Positions 48,343 to 57,590 are shown, numbered from the stretch's first letter. The stretch: 64,000 bases of DNA from JAGOCV01 sp049445855 (GCF_049445855.1 NZ_JBMSDV010000006.1:226160-290159); one strand, 5' to 3'. Program-made: numbers and translations. Notes: generated by a model not told the origin, from the sequence alone.

Positions 48343-49281
48343 TCACCCGAATCGGCTTCGTCGATGGCCCGGCACGCCCGAGGCAAGCGCGACACCCGGC
48401 ACCACCAGCACGAGCGCAACCCAGGTGCTGGCAGTCATCGGTTCCGACAACAACCATGCCGCCCCCAGCGCGGTGAAGACAGGCACCAAGGCAGCGGACA
48501 GCGCAGCGCGTGTGGCGCCGAGGCGATCGACGGCCACGAGATAGATCACCAGCCCCAGCATCCCCGCCACCAGGCCCTGCATCACGCCCTGCAAGGCGAT
48601 GTCCTGCCACGGCGCGGACTGCAAGCGCGGTAACCCGGCCACCAGCGCGACAGGCAACAGGCCGATGAACGACCAGCCGTTGACGAACGCGGCGCCCTGC
48701 CACGGCGAGAGGCCGCAGCGCCGGAATGCCAGCGAATGCGCGGCCCACAGCACGGCTGCCAGCAGGAACAGCAGATCGCCCCGCCACGCACCCGGCGTCG
48801 ACGCCGGACCATTGATGCCGAAGGACACGATGCCTGCGCACAGCAAACCCAGTCCCACGAGCCGCAGCGCAGAAAGCTTCTCGCCCGACACGAGCCACGC
48901 GCCCAGCGCCGTGAAAAGCGGCAAGGCCCCCGCCATGAAGATGCCCATGTGCGCCGCCGGTGCCCATTGCGCACCGGCGAGCACGACCAGTCCGAACGGC
49001 AGCCCGCCCCCCGCTGCGACGATGAACAGCAGGCCGCGCGAAGCGCCTGTTGGCAGTTGCTGCGGAAACAACGCGCCACGCAGCGACAGGGGCAGCAACG
49101 CGAAAGTCGGCACGCCGTAGCGGAGCATCGCCACCTCCAGCGGGCCGAGCGAGGTGGTGACGCCATGGCGCGACGTGATCTGCCAGGCGCTGCCGATCAA
49201 AGCCGCAGCGAGCGCAGCCGCGATGCCGATCTGGAGGTCACGCGATGACGGAGGACTGGCATGGGTGTGGATGGCGGACAT
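48343..49281 (-). CDS. EamA/DMT superfamily exporter
   Basis: 312 residues with about ten transmembrane helices in two EamA repeats: first half GIAAALAAALIGSAWQITSR to LRLVGLGLLCAGIVSFGI, second half GDLLFLLAAVLWAAHSLAFR to WVALVLVVPGVALASGV. Metabolite export, substrate unknown. The start at 49281 (MSAIHTH) was chosen over 49302. Upstream (59 bp) is an AraC-type gene on the same strand, which might regulate it. Confidence 0.88.
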   Translation of the reverse strand: MSAIHTHASPPSSRDLQIGIAAALAAALIGSAWQITSRHGVTTSLGPLEVAMLRYGVPTFALLPLSLRGALFPQQLPTGASRGLLFIVAAGGGLPFGLVVLAGAQWAPAAHMGIFMAGALPLFTALGAWLVSGEKLSALRLVGLGLLCAGIVSFGINGPASTPGAWRGDLLFLLAAVLWAAHSLAFRRCGLSPWQGAAFVNGWSFIGLLPVALVAGLPRLQSAPWQDIALQGVMQGLVAGMLGLVIYLVAVDRLGATRAALSAALVPVFTALGAAWLLSEPMTASTWVALVLVVPGVALASGVPGHRRSRFG

Positions 49282-49340
49282 GCGCGCCACTGTGCCCGGC
49301 ACGGCGCGCGCTGACTATCAGATTTGTGCGCAGCGTCCTG

Positions 49341-50138
49341 CTAGCGCGAAAGTCTGGCGCGGGCGCGCGATGGCGTCGTGCCGATCGCCTGCACAAACAC
49401 CTGGCCGAAGTGGCTCTGGCCGCTGAAGCCGAGATCGTGCGAGAGCCCGGCGAGATCGCGTTCACCGTGCCGCAGGCGACGCATGGCCTCCGCAAGCCGG
49501 AGGCGCTGGCGGTACCCGTGCAGGCTGGTGCCGACCTGCCGGCGAAACACGCGAGCCAGATGAAAGGACGACACATGCGCAGCATCCGCCACGTCGTGCA
49601 GCGTCCAGCGCGCGAAATCCTGCACGCTGGCGCGTTGTGCCATGAAGCGGCGCGCGCGCAGCACGGCATGCGAAGCCGGCTCGTCACCTGGCGGATGCAA
49701 ACGTTGGCCACACAACGGCACCGGCAGGTCATGCAACGCGTTGCCGTCCACGGCATCACCACGCGCCAGATCGCGCCAGAGACAATGCAGCCGCCAGACC
49801 GCCAGCGGTTGCAGGCACCAGCTGGTGGAGCTGCTGCGCTGTGCCTCGACGGCCTCTGTGGCGGGGGGATGCATCGCACTCACGACCACGCTCTCCTGCA
49901 CACCTTCGCCGGGCTTCATGCGGTAAGGCAAGGCGCACGGCAGATGCATCGCCGTCGTACCATCCACGAGCAGGTTGCCATCCTCGGTCCGGAATTCGGT
50001 GCAACCGCCTTCGGGCAGCACCCAGCGCGATGTTTCTGCCTCGTAGCTTGCGCTCCAGCGGTCGGTCGGCAATCCGGACGTCACGCGTTCGATGCGCACC
50101 GTCGCGTCTTCATGCAACAGGGTGCGCTGTCTGGGCAT
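49341..50138 (-). CDS. AraC family transcriptional regulator
   Basis: 265 residues. The C-terminal AraC DNA-binding domain (about 165-262) has two helix-turn-helix units: TLHDVADAAHVSSFHLARVF and RDLAGLSHDLGFSGQSHFGQ, then FVQAIGTTPSRARAR. The N-terminal part (1-150) is a cupin-like sensing domain with RWVLPEGGCTEFRTEDGNLL. The gene is followed on the same strand by the DMT exporter; regulation of that gene is plausible. Confidence 0.9.
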   Translation of the reverse strand: MPRQRTLLHEDATVRIERVTSGLPTDRWSASYEAETSRWVLPEGGCTEFRTEDGNLLVDGTTAMHLPCALPYRMKPGEGVQESVVVSAMHPPATEAVEAQRSSSTSWCLQPLAVWRLHCLWRDLARGDAVDGNALHDLPVPLCGQRLHPPGDEPASHAVLRARRFMAQRASVQDFARWTLHDVADAAHVSSFHLARVFRRQVGTSLHGYRQRLRLAEAMRRLRHGERDLAGLSHDLGFSGQSHFGQVFVQAIGTTPSRARARLSR

Positions 50139-50153
50139 GACGGCTCGGCGTGT

Positions 50154-52466
50154 TCAGCGCGGCCTGCGCACGGGGCGCGGCTGCGGCTTTCCGCCGGCTG
50201 CGCCTGGGCGGGGCGAGCCCGTCTCGCGGGGCGGCAGGCCCGTGTGCTGCGTGAGCAACTGGCCTCGCACCGGCGTCGAATTCTTGCGCCGCGCCGACTG
50301 GTAGCTGCCATCGGTGAGTGGCTGGTACGTCGGGATCAGATGGTGCTTGCCGTTGCCGATGAGGTCCGCGCGGCCCATGGCCTTGAGCGCGTCGCGCAGC
50401 AGCGGCCAGTTGTTCGGATCGTGATAGCGCAGGAAGGCCTTGTGCAGACGACGGCGCTTCTCGCCGCGCACGATGTCCACCGGTTCGCTGTCGCGCGCGA
50501 TCTTGCGCAGCGGGTTGCGGCCGCTGTGGTACATCGCCGTGGCCGTGGCCATGGGGCTGGGGTAGAAGGTCTGTACCTGGTCGGCGCGGAAGCCGTTCTT
50601 CTTGAGCCAGATGGCGAGGTTCATCATGTCCTCGTCGCTGGTGCCCGGATGCGCCGCGATGAAGTACGGGATGAGGTACTGCTTCTTGCCCACTTCGGCG
50701 CTGAACTTCTCGAACATCTGCTTGAAGCGGTCGTAGCTGCCGATGCCGGGCTTCATCATCTTCGTGAGCGGGCCCTGCTCGGTGTGCTCGGGCGCGATCT
50801 TGAGATAGCCGCCGACGTGGTGCTGCACGAGCTCCTTCACGTATTCGGGGCTCTTCACCGCGAGGTCGTAGCGCAGTCCGGAGCCGATGAGGATCTTCTT
50901 GATGCCCTTGAGCGCGCGCGCCCGGCGGTAGATCTTGATGAGCGGGCCGTGGTCGGTGTGCAGGTTCTGGCAGATGCCGGGGAACACGCAGCTCGGCTTG
51001 CGGCAGGCGGCCTCGATCTCGGGGCTCTTGCAGCCGATGCGGTACATGTTGGCCGTGGGACCGCCGAGGTCCGAGATGACGCCGGTGAAGCCGCTCACCT
51101 TGTCGCGGATGTCCTCCACCTCGCGGATGATCGAATCTTCGCTGCGGCTCTGGATGATGCGGCCTTCGTGCTCGGTGATGCTGCAGAAGGTGCAGCCGCC
51201 GAAGCAGCCGCGCATGATGTTCACGCTGAAGCGGATCATTTCCCACGCGGGAATCTTCGTCGCGCCGTCGTGGCTGCCGTTCTCGTCGGCATAGGCCGGG
51301 TGCGGGCTGCGCGCATACGGCAGTCCGAAGACGTAGTCCATTTCCGCCGTGGTCAGCGGGATGGGGGGCGGGTTGATCCACACGTCGCGTGCCGTCGCGC
51401 CTTCGCCGTGCGCCTGCACCAGCGCGCGCGCATTGCCGGGGTTGGTTTCGAGATGCAGCACGCGGTTGGCATGGGCATAGAGCACGGCGTCGGACTTGAC
51501 CTGCTCGTAGCTCGGCAGGCGGATCACCGACTTGTCGCGCGGCGGCACCTTGAGCTTGACACGCGGGTTGGCCACGAAGCTGATCGGCTGGATGGCCGGG
51601 TTGGCCTCGGAGGCCGCATCGCCGCCCTCTTCCTTCGCACAGGTTTCGCCTTGCGAGCGCGCCTGCTCGCTGGTCGTCATGTACGGGTTGACGTGCGCCT
51701 CGACGCGGCCGGGCGTGTCCACGCTCGTCGAATCGATCTCGAACCAGCCCTGCGACGATTCGTCGTCCGTGCGGCGCACGAAGGCGGTGCCGCGCACGTC
51801 GGTGATCTTCTCCACCGGCTCGCGTGCGGCCAGTCGGTGCGCGATTTCGACGATGGCGCGCTCGGCGTTGCCGTACAGCAGCAGGTCGCACTTGGCATCC
51901 ACCACCACCGAGCGGCGCACTTTGTCGGACCAGTAGTCGTAATGTGCAATGCGACGCAACGAGCCTTCGATGCCGCCGAGCACGATGGGCACTTCCGGAA
52001 AAGCCTCACGGCAACGCTGGCTGTAGACGATGGCCGCGCGGTCGGGCCGCTTGCCAGCCACGTCGCCGGGCGTGTAGGCGTCGTCGCTGCGCGTCTTGCG
52101 GTCCGCCGTGTAGCGGTTGATCATCGAATCCATGTTGCCGGACGTCACGCCCCAGAACAGGTTGGGCTTGCCCAGCAGTCGGAACGGTTCGGCGCTCTGC
52201 CAGTCGGGCTGCGCGATGATGCCCACGCGGAAACCCTGCGCCTCCAGCGTTCGCCCGATCACCGCCATGCCGAAGCTGGGGTGGTCGACATAGGCGTCGC
52301 CGGTGACGAGCACGATGTCGCAACTGTCCCAGCCGAGCTTGTCCATCTCCGCCCGGCTCATGGGCAGCATGGGCGCGGTGCCGAAGCGCGAGGCCCAGTA
52401 CTTTCGGTAGCTGGTGATCGGCTTCGCGGCGCGCGCGAAGAAAGAGACGTCGACTGGGGCGTTCAT
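50154..52466 (-). CDS. ygiQ: YgiQ family radical SAM protein
   Basis: 770 residues. N-terminal YgiQ domain (PMSRAEMDKLGWDSCDIVLV, GVTSGNMDSMINRYTADRKT), then a radical SAM core with the cluster motif CFGGCTFC (C421, C425, C428) and HPGTSDEDMMNLAIWLKKNG, and a C-terminal tail rich in Pro and Arg. Length matches the family (700-770). The reaction is not established. A 16-bp gap separates it from the AraC gene. On the opposite strand the codon pattern produces a very long shadow frame. Confidence 0.93.
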   Translation of the reverse strand: MNAPVDVSFFARAAKPITSYRKYWASRFGTAPMLPMSRAEMDKLGWDSCDIVLVTGDAYVDHPSFGMAVIGRTLEAQGFRVGIIAQPDWQSAEPFRLLGKPNLFWGVTSGNMDSMINRYTADRKTRSDDAYTPGDVAGKRPDRAAIVYSQRCREAFPEVPIVLGGIEGSLRRIAHYDYWSDKVRRSVVVDAKCDLLLYGNAERAIVEIAHRLAAREPVEKITDVRGTAFVRRTDDESSQGWFEIDSTSVDTPGRVEAHVNPYMTTSEQARSQGETCAKEEGGDAASEANPAIQPISFVANPRVKLKVPPRDKSVIRLPSYEQVKSDAVLYAHANRVLHLETNPGNARALVQAHGEGATARDVWINPPPIPLTTAEMDYVFGLPYARSPHPAYADENGSHDGATKIPAWEMIRFSVNIMRGCFGGCTFCSITEHEGRIIQSRSEDSIIREVEDIRDKVSGFTGVISDLGGPTANMYRIGCKSPEIEAACRKPSCVFPGICQNLHTDHGPLIKIYRRARALKGIKKILIGSGLRYDLAVKSPEYVKELVQHHVGGYLKIAPEHTEQGPLTKMMKPGIGSYDRFKQMFEKFSAEVGKKQYLIPYFIAAHPGTSDEDMMNLAIWLKKNGFRADQVQTFYPSPMATATAMYHSGRNPLRKIARDSEPVDIVRGEKRRRLHKAFLRYHDPNNWPLLRDALKAMGRADLIGNGKHHLIPTYQPLTDGSYQSARRKNSTPVRGQLLTQHTGLPPRETGSPRPGAAGGKPQPRPVRRPR

Positions 52467-52542
52467 CGGGGTTTGGGGTAACCCGCGATTTTAAGGTTTT
52501 AGCCGTCTGCGCGCTGGCTTTTCGTCCAGCATCCCTGCGCCC

Positions 52543-53151
52543 CTAGCGGCGCGGCTTGTCCTGCTGCTGCGGCTGTAGCGACCAGTCGGGCACGCTTTTC
52601 GGCATGGGGGACACCATCTGGGCCCGCTTTGGCCGCGATTGCTCGATCTTGCCGGCCGTCAGCTGCGCCGTGAGCTGGAGGTTCTTCAGGTCCCGATCGT
52701 TGATCTGCTCGTTCGGGCTGAAGCTGAAGCAGCACAGCGTGCCATAGACCGAACCGTCCTTCATGACGATCGGCGTGCTCAGGTGCGTTCCGACGGGAAT
52801 ATCGGTCTTCAGGCCCGCGGTGGCGGGATCCTTGCGCGCATCCTTCACCAGTTGCGGAATCCGGCCGTCCACCACACGCTGGCACCAGGTTTCTTCGAGC
52901 GGATCACTGCCGCCTTCGTTCAGTACTTGCTTGCCGGCCGGATTGGCTAAATGGCGAAAAACCCGTCTTCCGTCCACGAACTCGGAGACGAAGACCACGT
53001 CCATTTTCATGCGCTCGCGCAGGAGCTTGAGCACCTGCGGGATGGAAGTGTCGAGTTCGGGATCGGCACCATCCGACGTGGCGACGAGAAGTTCAGACAC
53101 CTTGACGGTCAGTTCGCTGTCGTCAAAGTCGTTTTCATGCAGTTTGACCAT
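52543..53151 (-). CDS. GAF-domain protein with hairpin over its ribosome-binding site
   Basis: 202 residues; one GAF domain (about 20-170) with PQVLKLLRERMKMDVVFVSE, HLSTPIVMKDGSVYGTLCCF and a Gln/Pro-rich tail. Relative of the 149-residue GAF protein at 23610-24059. No output domain. The Shine-Dalgarno GGAG (53163-53166, 11 nt from the ATG) lies in one arm of a perfect 6-bp hairpin, which could regulate translation. Confidence 0.75.
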   Translation of the reverse strand: MVKLHENDFDDSELTVKVSELLVATSDGADPELDTSIPQVLKLLRERMKMDVVFVSEFVDGRRVFRHLANPAGKQVLNEGGSDPLEETWCQRVVDGRIPQLVKDARKDPATAGLKTDIPVGTHLSTPIVMKDGSVYGTLCCFSFSPNEQINDRDLKNLQLTAQLTAGKIEQSRPKRAQMVSPMPKSVPDWSLQPQQQDKPRR

Positions 53152-53160
53152 TCAGCAACG

Positions 53161-53180
53161 CACTCCTTTTTTCGGGAGTG
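53161..53180 (-). promoter_or_regulatory. Hairpin sequestering the GAF-gene Shine-Dalgarno
   Basis: On the minus strand CACTCC (53180-53175) pairs with GGAGTG (53166-53161) around the loop CGAAAAAA. The pairing buries the GGAG. Could act as a thermosensor-like or protein-controlled switch; equally it may be weak enough to open freely. Confidence 0.4.
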
Positions 53181-53238
53181 TAAGCAGGTTGTGAAACGAC
53201 ACGATGACGTGGGTGTTTCCGGATGTCAACGCGGGTTG

Positions 53239-53802
53239 TCAGCGCTTTCTGCAAAAGCAGCCGAGCGCATGGTCGTCCACCATGCCGATGGCCTGCATCC
53301 AGGCGTAGACGATGGTCGGGCCGACGAACTTGAATCCCCGGCGTTTGAGTTCTTTCGAAATCTCCTCGGACAGCGGCGTGACGGCCGGCAGCGTCTTGCC
53401 ATCGCCCTTGATAACCTTGCCTTTGGTGAACGACCAGCAGAACGCGTCGAAATCCTCGCCGTTCTTCATCATTTCGTTGTAGATCTGCGCCCCTTTGATG
53501 GTCGCTTCGATCTTCGCGCGGGCGCGGATGATGCCGGGGTTGCCCATCAGCCGCTCGATGTCCTTCTCGCCGAAGCGCGCCACCTTGACAGGGTCGAACC
53601 TCGCAAAAGCTTCGCGGAACGCCTCGCGCTTCTTCAGCACGGTGATCCACGACAGCCCGGCCTGGAATCCCTCGAGCATGAGCGTCTCCCACAGCATGCG
53701 CGGGTCGTGCTCGGGCCGGCCCCATTCCTCGTCGTGGTAGGCCTGCATGAGCGGGTCGCTGCCGGCCCAGGCGCAGCGAATCAAGGGTTGTTGCAATTTC
53801 AT
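53239..53802 (-). CDS. tag: DNA-3-methyladenine glycosylase I
   Basis: 187 residues. Removes 3-methyladenine from alkylated DNA. The TAG zinc and active-site pattern is visible: RCAWAGSDPLMQAYHDEEWG at the N-terminus, MLEGFQAGLSWITVLKKREA, and the C-terminal DHALGCFCRKR with the zinc-binding H and two Cys. The start at 53802 (MKLQQPLIRC) gives the family length of about 187. Divergent from the cytochrome c gene. Confidence 0.95.
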   Translation of the reverse strand: MKLQQPLIRCAWAGSDPLMQAYHDEEWGRPEHDPRMLWETLMLEGFQAGLSWITVLKKREAFREAFARFDPVKVARFGEKDIERLMGNPGIIRARAKIEATIKGAQIYNEMMKNGEDFDAFCWSFTKGKVIKGDGKTLPAVTPLSEEISKELKRRGFKFVGPTIVYAWMQAIGMVDDHALGCFCRKR

Positions 53803-53970
53803 GCAAGGATTGTGGCGCGGCCGTGAGATATTTCCGCCGCTTTCTTCCACTCATCGACCTCTCCTGACAAAAGCGCGACATTTGGCACCGAAGCCGGCAA
53901 AATGACGGCCGAAGAGAAGAGATGGCCGGCGCGCAAACATCGCCGGCACCAGAACACGAGGGAAATCACG

Positions 53971-54852
53971 ATGAATGGAAAGAAATGGGCGATCCGCGCC
54001 GGCATCCTGCTGGCCGCGCTGGTCGTCTTGCTTGCATGCGCCATCGCATTTGGCCTGTGGTCCGCAGACCGCAAGATGAACCGGCAGGTCGTCATCGACG
54101 TCCGGGGCGTCGCATTCCGGGACGACGCTGCCTCCGTCGACCGCGGCAAATACCTCTTCGCCTCGCGCGGCTGTGTGGACTGCCACGGTGCGGCAGGCAA
54201 TGGCCGCGTCTTCCTGGACGACGGTGCCATGCGCATCACGGGGCCCAACATCACGCAGGTGGCCGGTGGTGTGGTGGCTGCGTATGGCCCCAAGGACTGG
54301 GAGCGCGCCATCCGCCACGGCGTGAATCCACAGGGGCGCCCGTTGATGATCATGCCCAGCGAAGACTACAACCGCTTCACGGATGACGACCTCGCTTCGC
54401 TGGTGGCCTACGTCCGCAGCCTGCCTGCGGTCGCCGGCGAAAAAGGCGAAGTCCGCTTGCCGGTGCCCGTGCGTGCGCTCTACGGCTTCGGGATGATCCA
54501 GGACGCAGCGGCCAAGATCGATCACACGCTGCCACCCGCGCAGCCCGTCGCCGAAGGCGTGACGGTCACCCACGGCGCTTACGTGGCCAACATGTGCCTG
54601 GGTTGCCATGGCGCGAATCTCGCCGGTGGCAAGGTGCCCGGCGGACCGCCGGACTGGCCACCCGCTGCCGACCTGCGCGCGGGCAGCGCTGACATGGCGC
54701 GCTATGCCGATGCCAAGGCTTTCCTGCAGATGTTCCGCACCGGCAAGCGCCCGGACGGCACGCCGATCAAGGTGATGCCTTTCGAATCACTCAAGGCGAT
54801 GAACGACACCGACGTCAACGCGCTGCACCTGTACCTGACGCAGAAACGCTGA
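53971..54852 (+). CDS. Membrane-anchored diheme cytochrome c
   Basis: 293 residues. An N-terminal helix (about 7-30, IRAGILLAALVVLLACAIAF) anchors the protein in the inner membrane with the hemes in the periplasm. Two heme c sites: CVDCH (C68-H72) and CLGCH (C209-H213), each followed by distal Met regions (IMPSEDYN, VMPFESLK). Typical of electron carriers linked to dehydrogenases. Shine-Dalgarno GAGGGAAA precedes the start. Redox partner not in view. Confidence 0.93.
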   Translation: MNGKKWAIRAGILLAALVVLLACAIAFGLWSADRKMNRQVVIDVRGVAFRDDAASVDRGKYLFASRGCVDCHGAAGNGRVFLDDGAMRITGPNITQVAGGVVAAYGPKDWERAIRHGVNPQGRPLMIMPSEDYNRFTDDDLASLVAYVRSLPAVAGEKGEVRLPVPVRALYGFGMIQDAAAKIDHTLPPAQPVAEGVTVTHGAYVANMCLGCHGANLAGGKVPGGPPDWPPAADLRAGSADMARYADAKAFLQMFRTGKRPDGTPIKVMPFESLKAMNDTDVNALHLYLTQKR

Positions 54853-54871
54853 AAGAAAGCGAGAAGCCAGC

Positions 54872-55549
54872 TCAGCCGCCTTCGACCAGCGCGATGCGGC
54901 GACGCGCACGCGCCGCGCCCTCGGCATCGCCCGCCTTCTCGGCCAGTCGGGCCTGGACACCCAGCCACGCCAGCAGCGGCCGGCGCCAGCCTTGCGCGGA
55001 CGCTGTGTCCACCGCTGTCTTCACGAGGTCGGGGGCGGCCTTCGAAGCCCGGAACGCCGCGCCCGAAGCCACAAGGCGGGCCAACGGGTCTTCGATGGCC
55101 TGGACCTGCGCGGCGCCGACATCGCCACTGCCCGCAAGGACGACTGCCACAGCACGATGCTGCGGGGGCAGCAAGGCAATGCCCTGCGGCGTTGACTTGC
55201 CGGCGATGTAGTCGGCATAGGCCCGCTCTGCGGGCGAGGCATCGGCACTCAGTTTTCCGAAGCCCTCGCAGGCATCGAACACGAGCGCGGCCGTGCGCGC
55301 AGCGCAGCGGGTCAGCTCCACGCGCGCGACCACGTCGACCTGCCCGGTGCTTGCGGCTTCGCTCCGTGCACGGGTGAACTCGGCAAGCTCCACGCGCGAA
55401 TTGCCTTCCAGCCAAGCCGCGACGCTCCGCTCGAGCGCGCCCTTGGCGTTCATCTGCCAGTCCGGCGCCGGCGGGCTGGACGAGCAACCCGCCAGAGCGG
55501 CCATCGCCACCACAGACGCAACCGATGCCTTGAACCATGCCCGCTTCAT
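54872..55549 (-). CDS. Lipoprotein of the MCE transport operon
   Basis: 225 residues with signal peptide and lipobox LAGC (AALAGCSSS), so lipid-anchored. The rest is helical with Ala-rich repeats. It is the last gene of permease-MlaD-lipoprotein, and its ATG overlaps the MlaD-like stop by 4 bp, as auxiliary lipoproteins (PqiC/YmbA type) do in MCE operons, but no PqiC/DUF330 signature is recognisable. Function presumably in bridging to the outer membrane. Confidence 0.7.
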   Translation of the reverse strand: MKRAWFKASVASVVAMAALAGCSSSPPAPDWQMNAKGALERSVAAWLEGNSRVELAEFTRARSEAASTGQVDVVARVELTRCAARTAALVFDACEGFGKLSADASPAERAYADYIAGKSTPQGIALLPPQHRAVAVVLAGSGDVGAAQVQAIEDPLARLVASGAAFRASKAAPDLVKTAVDTASAQGWRRPLLAWLGVQARLAEKAGDAEGAARARRRIALVEGG

Positions 55550-56535
55550 GGCACCTTCACCTCGGTGTCGCGGGCGAACGGCCACTTGCGGTTGATCTCG
55601 TTCACCAGCGCATCCACCTTGCGCAGGCTCGACTCGACGTCCGCACGCAGCAGGCCGAGGTCTGCCGTCGCTGCGCGCGCATTCGCGCCCACGCCCTGGG
55701 CTTCGACCAGCACCGCGTCCACCTTCTTCAGGCTTTCACGCGTGTCCGACAGCACGCCATTGAGCTGGATGACCGTCGCGCGCACTTCCTTCATCACGCC
55801 TTCGGGGCCGAAGACCTGCGTGTCGGTGCGCGCGACCAGCGAATCGGTCTTCGCGGCCAGCGCGTCCATGCGAACCAGCAACGCGTTGGTGTTGTCCAGC
55901 ACGGAGATGAGCTTTTTCGTCTCGGCATCGCCACCCATCAGCACGCCCAGGCCGCCGCCCGGGCCCTTGAGGCGGTCCGTCACGGCCTGCACGTTGGCGA
56001 GCGTGGCGTTCAGCGGCGCGTCCTGCGCGGTCATGTTCGACAGGTTCTGCGCGAGATCGCGCACCGTGCCCATCAGGCGCGGAATCTCGGCCGCGAGATC
56101 ACCGGCCAGCACGTCGCGCTGCGCGCCGTCGGGCAGCGGCTCGTCCTGCAGCATGCCGGTGAAGGCGCGCAGCTTGGGCGCACCGACGATGCTGCGCTCC
56201 AGCGTGAACACGCTCGACTTGCGCAGCCACTTCGAATCCTTGGAAGCCACGTCGATGAGGATGCGCGCCTTGCCCTCGTCCGCCAACTCGATGCGGCGCA
56301 CGCGGCCGATGGGAAAGCCCGAGAACGTGAGGTCCATGCCGACCACCACGCCGTCGGAGTCGTCGGCCACCAGCACGAGGCGCTGCGTACTCTCGAAGAC
56401 ACCCCGCGCATACAGCAGGTAGAGCCCCGAGCCGACGACGAGCACGGCCAGCAGCGCCAGCAACAGGCCGGCCTTGAACTCCAGGTTCTTCACCTGGGGC
56501 GTTGCATCGTCGGGTATGTGGGGTTCGGTAGACAT
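55546..56535 (-). CDS. MlaD/MCE domain protein
   Basis: 329 residues. One N-terminal transmembrane helix (22-41, AGLLLALLAVLVVGSGLYLL), then the MCE beta-barrel (about 46-123, RLVLVADDSDGVVVGMDLTF), then a long helical C-terminal region (130-310) with coiled-coil character (ALNATLANVQAVTDRLKG-like heptads). MCE proteins make hexameric rings that pass lipids across the periplasm. Partner of the permease gene upstream. Confidence 0.9.
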   Translation of the reverse strand: MSTEPHIPDDATPQVKNLEFKAGLLLALLAVLVVGSGLYLLYARGVFESTQRLVLVADDSDGVVVGMDLTFSGFPIGRVRRIELADEGKARILIDVASKDSKWLRKSSVFTLERSIVGAPKLRAFTGMLQDEPLPDGAQRDVLAGDLAAEIPRLMGTVRDLAQNLSNMTAQDAPLNATLANVQAVTDRLKGPGGGLGVLMGGDAETKKLISVLDNTNALLVRMDALAAKTDSLVARTDTQVFGPEGVMKEVRATVIQLNGVLSDTRESLKKVDAVLVEAQGVGANARAATADLGLLRADVESSLRKVDALVNEINRKWPFARDTEVKVP

Positions 56536-56536
56536 G

Positions 56537-57382
56537 TCAGGAATAGTTGCCAACGAGCGAAGCGACCTCGACCAGCAGGATCACCGCGAACATGCGCACG
56601 ATGCCGTGCAGTTCGACGCGGCTGCGGCTCATGCGCGTGGAAGCATCGTACAGCGATGAAGTGAGCGGGATGAGCGAGACCGCCAGGCTGAAGAAGATGG
56701 TCTTGAGCGTGAAGATCAGGCTCACGCTCGCATTGAACACCTGGCCGACGCGGCGCGTGTATTCCGGCAGGCCCGACAGCACGAAGCCGTAAACGGTGAA
56801 GTACGCCAGCATCAGCGTCGCCACGCAGCTGATGGCCACGAGCATCACGCAGGCGAACACGCCGGCCACCGCGCGCGGCATGAACTCGGTGGCAACGGAT
56901 TGCAATGCAGGCGCCGTCCCGGGCTCCAGGACCCCGTCGCCAGCGGCGCGCGCGTCGGCGGACACCTGCCGGGCCTGCTGCTGTCGCCGCGCGTAGAGCC
57001 CGTCCGCCATCGGGATGCTGTAGCGCAACGCCACGAACACGGGCGCGGACAACGGCAGCAGTTCCAGCACCAGCACACGGATCACCGCTTCCAGCGCGTA
57101 CTGCGACAGCCCATAGTTCAGCGCCGTGGCGACCACGATGCGGATGATGATGAGGCTGACCAGCGCCACCAGCAGCGTGAACCACAGCAGGCTCGGCGCA
57201 GTGCTCGCGTAGATATGCCGCGCGACCTGGCGGCGCCCCTCCCGCCGCCAGGTGGACGGTGTGAGGACGAGCACGAGGATCATGGCGGCCAGGACCACCA
57301 GGCGTCCCCAGCTGGCCAGCCAGCGCGCGGGCCCGCGCACGGCGTCGTCTGCCAGGGGCCGGAGCGATGGAAGCGATGCCAT
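56537..57382 (-). CDS. MlaE-family ABC permease
   Basis: 281 residues, about six membrane segments: ASWGRLVVLAAMILVLVL, FTLLVALVSLIIIRIVVATA and LVLELLPLSAPVFVALRYS, then AGVFACVMLVAISCVATLML and TIFFSLAVSLIPLTSSL. The EL.PLSA.VFVALR element is the permease-ATPase contact of the MlaE family. Spacing to the MlaD-like gene is 1 bp. Normally an ATPase gene (mlaF) sits next to it; none is present here. Confidence 0.88.
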   Translation of the reverse strand: MASLPSLRPLADDAVRGPARWLASWGRLVVLAAMILVLVLTPSTWRREGRRQVARHIYASTAPSLLWFTLLVALVSLIIIRIVVATALNYGLSQYALEAVIRVLVLELLPLSAPVFVALRYSIPMADGLYARRQQQARQVSADARAAGDGVLEPGTAPALQSVATEFMPRAVAGVFACVMLVAISCVATLMLAYFTVYGFVLSGLPEYTRRVGQVFNASVSLIFTLKTIFFSLAVSLIPLTSSLYDASTRMSRSRVELHGIVRMFAVILLVEVASLVGNYS

Positions 57383-57495
57383 GCGGACATGATAGCCAGC
57401 GACTGCGCACCAGTCGCGAACATCCACCGCCCCAAGTCCGTACACAAATGCCGCATTGCGCACCACAGGCGTACAGGCGCATTTTTTCTTCAACC

Positions 57496-57550
57496 GTTTC
57501 GCAGTTTTCAGCCACAAAACTATTGCGAAACTTCGACAAATACTTATAGT
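57496..57550 (+). promoter_or_regulatory. Promoter and inverted repeat of the feruloyl-CoA synthase gene
   Basis: TTGCGA (57523-57528) and TATAGT (57545-57550), 16 bp apart, form a promoter 40 bp before the ATG. An 8-bp perfect inverted repeat, GTTTCGCA (57496-57503) and TGCGAAAC (57524-57531), overlaps the -35. The MarR regulator downstream (60640) is a candidate binder. Confidence 0.55.
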
Positions 57551-57590
57551 GAATAACTAATTAATCGAAATTTTCAGAAATACCGATTTC

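Noticed and set aside
49245..52481. 1078-codon open frame on the plus strand
   Set aside because: It lies exactly opposite ygiQ and the AraC gene. It is a codon-bias shadow: composition is Arg/Ala/Val/His/Leu-rich with no domain, while the minus-strand frames carry clear motifs.
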